Of a stretch of 64,000 nucleotides of DNA, positions 58,001 through 64,000 are shown piece after piece. A model generated the notes under the pieces. The model had not been told where the DNA came from. It saw only the letters and a list, made by a program, of their open reading frames with translations, and made no database searches. Position 1 is the stretch's first letter. Every line of letters begins with the position of its first letter. The DNA comes from Kitagawia praeruptora. Its lineage: Eukaryota; Streptophyta; Magnoliopsida; Apiales; Apiaceae. Position numbers and translations under genes: made by a program. The stretch is taken from assembly GCA_037693485.1 (NCBI GenBank), contig CM075345.1, positions 115,187,501-115,251,500 of the forward strand, given 5' to 3'.

Positions 58001-58565
58001 ATGGTGATCCACAGCGCGCGCCCCTTAATCACAGGTCGAGGCCCCTTGGATATGAACAAGCCCCTCCTCAAGGTGATGCTGGAAGAAGAAGTAGTTGAGA
58101 CAATGAAGATTAGAGGATGAAGAAGTATCAATGAGAGAGGCGACTTCACAACAAAGAGGACGCGCCCTCAGGAGAAAGAGCTCCTCGTATCACTCAAATT
58201 CCTTCAAGTACTTCTAGTGAAGTGAGGGCGCGCCCTCCCTCTAAAGTAAAGCATCGAGGAGGTTCTCAGGGAAATCCACGACCTCAAGGGAATCCATAAA
58301 TTGAAGGAAATCCACAAGCTCAGGGAATCCAAGGATTGGAGGAAATCCACAAGCTCAAGGTCAAAAGGAACAAAATCAGACTCAAGACGTAATTCTCACA
58401 TAACTCCATGTCGAAACTCCAGGAAATGCTTAAACGATAGCTCAACCTCCACCCTTGGGGGGTACTCAAACAACTATGCCATCCAATGCTTAACATATTC
58501 CATGTGTGAGGATTTTTAATGTCGGCAACTTGAAAAGGCTTCTTTCTCATTTGGATGGAGGAAGG
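55076..58565 (+). repeat. 5' internal region of I: GC-rich repeats and gag N-terminal remnants
   Basis: No long frame survives. Twice (about 55490-55560 and 57810-57905) a segment similar to a Tat gag N-terminus appears (ETQRDEERLCKLEGMLS in the second), each followed by the 75-bp repeats, suggesting a duplicated gag start. A 15-bp tandem repeat (GATGCCTCTTTGTGA) fills about 57088-57160. GGGGGGTAGT tracts resembling the element's polypurine tract occur near 57005, 57308 and 58457. Around 58260-58365 'ggaaatccacaagctcaagg' words repeat. Confidence 0.6.
55568..58075 (+). repeat. Eight dispersed copies of a 75-bp GC-rich repeat in element I
   Basis: Copies begin at about 55568, 55648, 55723, 56318, 56394, 56770, 57923 and 58001. 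Each has the order TGATCCACAGCGCGYGCCCC, CTGATNACAGGT, CGAGGCCCCTTGGA, GAGCGAGCCCTTCCTCGAG, with divergence between copies. In one frame they read (V)IHSARPLITGRGPLDM-type peptide repeats. Three groups of two or three are tandem. Confidence 0.75.
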
Positions 58566-59724
58566 ATATCTGCTACAACACAAACTCATTCTCCATTTTC
58601 AATAGAGTTTAGAGAATCACATCTCCCTACAGGATATAGGTCTATGACCAATGATTTATGTTTTCATGGAAATGCAGACCCCGTGAAGTTTTGATATTGA
58701 GATGAATGTTTATCAAGTGATTGCTTTAGCAAGGTGCCAATTGTTGGTAGCAACTTTTTAGGGAGAGCGCTCAAAAATGGTTTCAGAAGTTTGGACCAGG
58801 GGTAATCACCTCTTGGAAAGGGATGAGGACTTTGTCCTTAACTAAATTCCAAGCAGTGGTGAAGTACGCTCCTTTTGTTGCGACCTTGGCCAACATCAAG
58901 CAAAGCCAACATCAAGCAAAGGGAAGGAGAAAGCTTGTAGTCTTATTTTAAGAGATTCAGTGCAGAATCCACCTTAGTCAAAGGAGCAACAGATGAGACA
59001 CTCAAGAGTTTCTTGATAGCTATATTACAGGTAGGAATAGATTTCTGGAAGCATTTCCAAGGAAGAGAGTCGGCTACTTTGGCCGATGTGTTTGCACAAG
59101 CTGAATCTTTCAAGATTGGTGAGCAAACCTTGGCAGATAATCGGAAAACAAATGAACATGGAAATTCCAAAGAGAAGACTAGTAAGAGGAAGGATAGGTC
59201 TGTGAGTCATGTTCTCCTTGCTGGACTGGGTGCTAATCGGGTGAATTCAACTGAAGTTGAAAGAAGTTGGGGACCTCCGGATACTTACATTTATGATAGA
59301 AGGTCAAATAATTACTCCATTGGCGGCTTCAATTGAGCATACCTTTGAGGTGAATAAGGATAAGGGATTCTTCAGAAAGCCAGAGCCTCTATCTATTTGG
59401 GAAAGCAAAGACAAGAAGAAGTATTGCGAGAATCAAGAGTCTACAGGGCACAACACTTACGAGTTGAAGGATGAAATTGAAGATCTGATCAAGGAAGGAT
59501 ACTTGACCGATTGGATTGTCAAAGAAGTCAAGAAGCATAAGGAGAATCCTGAGAAGGACGGAGGGCGCGTCCTCCGTGATGAAGACAAAAATGTGGAGAA
59601 GAAATTTGTCAAGGAAGGAAGTGTACACACTATCTTTGGAGGACATCACTTGGGGGGTGATAGCAACCATGCTTTGGAGAGATATGCTCGAGAGGCAAGA
59701 TATACCTCTCATCAATGTGAATAG
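58566..59724 (+). pseudogene. gag: gag of element I, fragments (Tat-type)
   Basis: Frames around 58590-58690 (GYRSMTNDLCFHGNADPVKF) and 58930-59170 (ESATLADVFAQAESFKIGE) follow the order of the Ty3/gypsy Tat gag. 59257-59724 then gives KKYCENQESTGHNTYELKDE and IEDLIKEGYLTDW, the YC-x-H-x-GH-T-x-E-LKDEIE-LI-GYL signature at the gag end, although cysteine and histidine positions of the usual knuckle are partly lost. Stops and frameshifts divide the parts. One AGGGCGCGTCCT unit sits in frame near 59561. Confidence 0.75.
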
Positions 59725-59734
59725 CTTGGGGTTA

Positions 59735-60171
59735 AGGCCGCCCAAATTGTTCAAGGGAGAATGTGCGGATATCACTTTCACTGAGGATGAAGTTAGATGA
59801 GTGCACCACCCTCGTAATAATGCCTTGGGTATGGATTGGCTCTAAGAATGTGCATTGGGTTTTGTATACAATGGAAGTTCGGTGAATATTCAGTATTACG
59901 ACACTTACAAGAAGTTGGGATTCCTAGACAAGGACATGGCACTAAACAATGCATGGATTTATGGTTTTTCAGAAGAAGTTGTGAAAGTGATCGGTGCAAT
60001 CAGGTTACTAGTAACTCTTGGAGAAGGTTCTCTCTCAGTAACTCGGATGATGGAATTCATGGTTTGGATCAGGAGTCAGCTCACAATGCCTAGTAGGGCG
60101 CCCCTTGTTGAAAGAAATGAAGGTAGTGACTTCTATTTTTCATCTTACTATGAAATTTCCTACACCAAATG
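59735..60171 (+). pseudogene. Protease region of element I (degenerate)
   Basis: Two frames: one with DITFTEDEVR followed by a stop and then HHPRNNALG, matching the Tat segment before the protease; another (59855-60171) with YNGSSVNIQYYDTYKKLGF, corresponding to the (I/V)D-x-GSS-(A/V)NI active-site region, and YGFSEEVVKVIGAIRLLVTL. The aspartate of the D-x-GSS motif reads Y, so the enzyme would be dead. Confidence 0.7.
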
Positions 60172-60203
60172 ATGTGGGCACTGTTCGGGGATCGTAGCAT
60201 GAT

Positions 60204-60675
60204 TCAAGGGAGTGCCACCACAAGGCAATTAAAGGTTTCAGGATAATAAAGGGATGGAGGGCGCGCCCTCATTGAAAGTCTGGAGGAATCATGAACAACA
60301 TCAAGAGAGGAATTCAGGCTCATTATTTTGTTCAAGAACCAAAGGATGAGGAGGCGTCCACCCAAAAGGCGCGCCCTCAGCATTAAAGGTGAACAGATCA
60401 AGGGAATAAGAATGCCACTGGAAGGCTTGGTGAATGCCCTTGTCGAGGAAGACTTCCCTCTTAAAGAGGACGCGCCCTCCAAGGATGAAGCATCGATTGA
60501 AGATCCTCAAAACTTTGATTTCGATTTTGGTCCGAGAACACCACAGTCGGTTGAGAAGACTGGTCCTGCAGAGGACTCAATTTCAATTATGGTGGATGAA
60601 AAGGATACGAGTAAGGTATTGAAAATCGGATCTCAGTTGAATTCCAATGCTCACCAACTTTCTTTTGAATAACTT
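60204..60675 (+). pseudogene. Protease-RT linker of element I
   Basis: Partly open frame (60328-60672), acidic and low in complexity (LKEDAPSKDEASIEDPQNFD). It contains three GGCGCGCCCTC/GACGCGCCCTC units that are translated as part of the linker. The function of the linker is not known. Confidence 0.5.
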
Positions 60676-61080
60676 GGATGTTTTTGCTTGGAGTCATGCT
60701 GCTATGGTGGGAATTGATTCAGAAGTTATGTGCCATCATTTAAATATAGATCCTACCAAGAAAGGAATTCGCCAGAAACGTCGACCAGTAAGTGGAGAGA
60801 GAGCTATAGCGTTGAAGGAAGAGGTGGACAGAGTATTAAACGTTGGCTTGTTTAAAGAATCCTACTACCAAAGTGATTGATCAGTTAGTAGATATATTAG
60901 CAGGGCATGTTCTCTTGAGTTTCATGAACGTTTGTTCGGGTTATAATCAGATTCCCATGAACGCGAGCACACTTCTTTCATCACAGATAGAGGATTATAC
61001 CGCTACATTGGAATGCCCTTTGGATTGATTAATGTAGAAGGAACTTGAGAAGACCATGGAGATGTATATGGATGACAGCT
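60640..61080 (+). pseudogene. Reverse transcriptase of element I, fragments
   Basis: NNLDVFAWSHAAMVGIDSEV and VRQKRR-like IRQKRRPVSGERAIALKEEV (60647-60880) are the N-terminal part of Tat RT. About 35-40 residues are then missing before IDQLVDILAGHVLLSFMNVC and SGYNQIPMN (about 60876-60960), followed by RGLYRYIGMPFGL in another frame. A further gap leads to KTMEMYMDDS (about 61050), the catalytic box reading MDD with the surrounding pattern of YVDDM. RNase H and integrase do not follow. Several deletions have removed them. Confidence 0.75.
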
Positions 61081-61451
61081 GAAGGGGTCCGTACGTCTTA
61101 ATATCATAAGGCGCGCCCTCAAAAATATATATATATATATAGTTTTAGTGCGAGCCCTGTGAGAGGTTTACACTTGTGCATAATATCTCTTATTTCTTAC
61201 GCCGAGTTAGCTCATGTAAGCTTAGAGATGAGGTGCATTTGTGTTATTCCTCTGCGAAGAAGTTAAAACTAGAGTTGTCAAGGAGATAAAATTTTGGATT
61301 GAAGTATTGAAGGACGCGCCCTCCGCATAGAATCTTGAAGATAAGAGGAATGAGGACGCGCCTTGGAGAAGAAAAGCTACAAAAATTTTGGTGTTGTTTA
61401 GATTGAAATTCCATGCTTCATCTTTGATTTTACATGGAATTGGGGGGTAGT
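61081..61451 (+). other. 3' internal region of element I
   Basis: No credible gene. It contains (AT)n at 61125-61140, three GCGCGCCCTC-type units (61111, 61314, 61353) and ends in the purine-rich GGAATTGGGGGGTAGT just before the 3' LTR, the likely polypurine tract. Confidence 0.5.
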
Positions 61452-62483
61452 TGTTATAGCCAAAATTCGGTTCGGGTATTTTCAAGAAGGATTCGGGTTG
61501 GTTTCGGGTCTAATTTGGGGATTTTATGGACTAAAATATGGTTTTGGTGATGACACGGAAAGTTAGGGCGCGCCCTGGCTAATTAGGGCGCGCCCTGGTT
61601 CGTGAAGGTTGTTTAGATGGCTACAAACTATTGACTCCTACTAAAGTTGGTTTTCCAAGAATTATTGAAGCAATTAAGGACTAGTCCTCTCTTAAGGACG
61701 CGTCCTCTGAAGGAATTTGTCAAATGTCAATTAACTGATTTTATGAAGACTATTGAAGAATTCCCTCCTGTCGTATCTCAGGAGGGGGATGTCCGTCGCA
61801 GAAGGCCTCCAGGGGTTTGCCTGGATATAAGGACCCTTCTTAGACGCTAAGGGATGCATCCGTGCGCCCTAAGGTGGAAAGATGGGGACTTTCTGGTGTG
61901 TGCTTTGGGAGCTCTGTTCCTGTAGCCAATGGGCGCGCCCTCATTGGGGAACTTTGGAGTAATCCTGCACTTTGCACCCAAAAGCTCTGGATCACCTGTC
62001 CTGCTATCTGGTGGGTGCTTCTCATTCGGGGGACAGGGATGCGTTCTGCACTTGGGGTAAACCACGGCTATACCTGCATCCTTGAAATCAAGAAATAGCT
62101 GGTAGCGGATAGGACTAGTCCTCGACGGGGGAAGTTTCCTTATCCGTGAAGTCTTGAGATCCTGGATGAGCCTTGGGCCTTTGTGGTTAGGCCTCATAGT
62201 AGAACATTCCGGAAGCTAGTTCGTCAATCCAAGCCCATTTGGGTTTCTTGCTCTCCAAGAACTACGTGGGCTTGATCCTCTATAAATATAGAGGTACGTA
62301 GGTAAATTGAGGGGGATGGAAGCGAAGAGCTACGAGCCACCACCAAGAACCCTCTCAATCTCAGCCCCCAATTCATCACAGCCACCACACTCCGGTGACT
62401 TATCCGGCGTAGAACCACCGTCATAGATCTTGATTCCGGCGATAGACCTCAAACTTTGTTGTTACCAAATTCCTCCGCCAACA
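61452..62483 (+). repeat. 3' LTR of element I, full length
   Basis: 1,032 bp, TGTTATAGCC to CCGCCAACA. CTATAAATATAGAGG at about 62279-62293 is a TATA box. Three AGGGCGCGCCCT units lie in it (61565, 61587, 61930). Confidence 0.8.
62276..62290 (+). promoter_or_regulatory. TATA box in 3' LTR of element I
   Basis: CTCTATAAATATAG, about 200 bp before the LTR end; the corresponding part of the left LTR is deleted, so the element probably has no own 5' promoter. Confidence 0.5.
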
Positions 62484-62578
62484 GATAGATAATAGATAGA
62501 TAGATTGTATTGATCAACATAGTTAATTCTGTTGGAACAAATGTCTTACATATTAAATAATTTTTTTTCAATCATTAA
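62484..62578. other. Unique AT-rich sequence with GATA repeats
   Basis: Starts with gatagataatagatagatag, the right TSD region of I. No gene. Confidence 0.5.
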
Positions 62579-62584
62579 TCTTTC

Positions 62585-62770
62585 TATATATAATAGGAGA
62601 ACAGGTACTTGTCAAACCTGCATCCTGAGCAAATAAATTAGCTCCCGAACCTAACTCAATTATAATATTTAAAAAATAATATAGTTCTAAGGAGTTGAAC
62701 ACATGACCTCTCATAGAGAAACTAAACTCACCAACCAATCTGACTAGATGGACATTTATACTTATAATGG
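62585..62770 (-). mobile_element. SINE-like tRNA-derived sequence
   Basis: On the minus strand TAGTCAGATTGG (62735-62746) matches 11 of 12 positions of the pol III A box and GTTCAACTC (62692-62700) fits the B box, 34 bp apart as in tRNA genes. About 100 bp of non-tRNA body follow to an AT-rich end near 62585. No functional tRNA fold is apparent. It may be nested in or overlap the Helitron candidate. Confidence 0.4.
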
Positions 62771-63738
62771 AATTTATTAACCACATACATAAATACTTTT
62801 TGGGTTATATCATGTTTAATATATATTAAACTATTCATTTAAGATAAAAAAACTTATACTACAACTTTTTGGGTTAGATAATAAACTTTTTTGAATGAAA
62901 GAAACTAAACCCCTTTCTCCGGTTTCGCTGGTATTGTATTTCGGTACAATTCATATACGAAAATGTATATTCTTCGACAAAAAAAAAGATAAAAAAAGAT
63001 TAAAAAAAAATTATATTACAACTTGTGCGCATTATTTTTTATAATTATTTATAGATCTACCCATCTAAATAAAGTTTACAGAAAATTTTATTAAATTTTT
63101 GAAATGGAGAAAATAATTATTATTTTGAGATAAATAGTTTTGTTCATAATCTCATATATGAAATGCATAGATAAAATAATTATTCTTTGATATCAACTTT
63201 TTTGTTAACAATATCACATATGAAGTGATCGTGGTTAATTTTGGTGTGAAATTTAATAAAAAATGCACTAAATTAAAATTGGTTGGTCAAATTAAAATCA
63301 CTTAAACTATAGGCATACTAAAAATATGAATTTTAAGAAAATTTAAAAAAAAATATACAAATGCGATTTGGATTACATGTCGATTATTGGTTAATAATTA
63401 CATATAATATACAATTTATTTATAAGACGGTATGATAAATATTATACAAAATATAGCAAATTAATTAGCATTCAATAATTGCCTATAGGTCACTCAATAA
63501 TTTGTTGCATGGTCATTTCCCTTTAAATGTTTGCAAAGACATATAATTGCTTATTGGTGGTCGAGGAAGAAGTTGCTTTAGCATCAGAAGCCACAATGGT
63601 ATCCTTCCACACTTTTGGTGATCGTGCATTCCTCACATACGTGCTCCAATTTGTTTCATATATTTTTAATGTATAATATATCACCAAATCGTTCAAATAA
63701 TACACATCTTCGCGATGTTCAACAATGCTAGAAATGGT
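62771..63738. other. AT-rich sequence without recognised genes
   Basis: Nothing coding or repeated beyond A and T runs (62980-63010). The reading frame 63523-63705 is short and unsupported. Probably the body of the Helitron candidate. Confidence 0.4.
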
Positions 63739-63766
63739 CCGTGCCTTGCACGGGCTATTATGCTAG

Positions 63767-64000
63767 TTTATATAATTTGAGGTAACTATTTCAGTCGATC
63801 CTTTTGAAAATGCAATAAGTTTTAGTCATAAAGTTTTCGATTACTCTCATCATTACAATGCGATGAATACCTTCAAATTGACTCCTTAACACATGATTTC
63901 ATTTTTGCGGAAAATATTTTTTGCAATCAATTATCAGTATTTTTTATTTGATCGACCTATTTAATAATTATTAGATTATAATTCGTGCCATGTACACGGA
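63767..64000. other. AT-rich sequence at the window edge
   Basis: No feature seen. The last bases (cgtgccatgtacacgga) weakly echo the Helitron hairpin at 63739 and could start another such end beyond the window. Confidence 0.3.

Larger units (their letters stand above)
54662..62483 (+). mobile_element. Element I: degenerate Ty3/gypsy (Tat-type) retrotransposon rich in AGGGCGCGCCCT
   Basis: LTR sequence TGTTATAGCCAAAATTCGG starts at 54662 and 61452; the right LTR ends CCGCCAACA at 62483. TSD gatag is at 54657-54661 and 62484-62488, within a GATA-rich context that weakens it slightly. The interior holds fragments of Tat-lineage gag, protease and RT. RNase H and integrase are missing. The left LTR lacks its 3' half and the primer site. 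More than 25 copies of AGGGCGCGCCCT or GGACGCGCCCTC variants and eight copies of a 75-bp GC-rich repeat are scattered through it. Confidence 0.8.
62579..63766 (+). mobile_element. Candidate non-autonomous Helitron (3' end well formed, 5' end tentative)
   Basis: At 63739-63753 CCGTGC-CTT-GCACGG forms a perfect 6-bp hairpin, followed 10 bases later by CTAG (63763-63766) and a T, the hairpin-CTRR|T arrangement of Helitron 3' ends. A possible 5' end is TCTTTCTATATATAATAGG at 62579, preceded by A, giving 1.19 kb and insertion between A and T. The interior is AT-rich with no Rep/helicase coding. The 5' end may instead be the tail of the SINE-like sequence. Confidence 0.4.

Noticed and set aside
55568..58075. 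CRISPR-like reading of the dispersed 75-bp repeats
   Set aside because: Irregular spacing, divergent units, retrotransposon context and a plant nuclear genome.

Overview
The window is nuclear DNA of a flowering plant, most likely a eudicot; I cannot name the species. It is AT-rich and packed with LTR retrotransposons, hAT-type DNA transposons and MITEs. I found no host gene, rRNA, functional tRNA, operon or CRISPR array. Element boundaries below rest on terminal TG...CA dinucleotides, primer binding sites, polypurine tracts and target-site duplications (TSDs) read directly from the sequence.

Layout. Positions 1-1805 are the 3' part of a copia-type LTR (J) that enters from the left. From about 1806 to 7582, and again at 50564-50769, lies a host tandem array of roughly 200-350 bp units rich in (ATGT)n. 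It is interrupted by a small MITE (K, 2180-6718), itself split by a 4.3 kb non-coding element (E, 2201-6532, TSD gatgg). A decayed hAT transposon (G, 7583-50563) carries a Stowaway MITE (7821-8079) and a second hAT-like MITE (F, 8320-50028). Two Sirevirus-type Ty1/copia elements sit inside F only 89 bp apart: A (8702-20830, minus, TSD attta) and C (20920-49612, plus, TSD tacta). Element B (29600-46295, minus, TSD acata), a sister of A, is inserted in the envelope-like gene of C. B's pol gene is in turn split by non-coding element D (37931-42891, TSD gttac), a relative of E. To the right are a gag-only copia element H (50770-54592, no matching TSD), a degenerate Ty3/gypsy Tat-type element I (54662-62483, TSD gatag), a SINE-like tRNA-derived sequence (about 62585-62770) and a Helitron-like 3' terminus (63766).

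How the genes work together. A, B and C share one plan: LTR, initiator-Met-type primer site, gag with three CCHC knuckles, pol in the order protease-integrase-RT-RNase H, a spacer, an envelope-like ORF with a C-terminal coiled coil, a polypurine tract and the second LTR. In A and B the spacer also holds a small ORF on the opposite strand with its own TATA box, head-to-head with the envelope-like gene. That antisense unit, and the palindromic AGGGCGCGCCCT repeats scattered through element I, are the most unusual things here. None of the elements is intact. A has two stops in pol and a changed RNase H aspartate. C has stops, a 958 bp tandem duplication and an altered YVDD box. B has open gag and pol reading frames apart from the D insertion. 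I has nearly identical LTR sections around a wrecked interior.

Inferred order of insertion, oldest first: array, G, F, then A and C independently, then B into C, then D into B. E into K is a separate nest. H and I stand alone.
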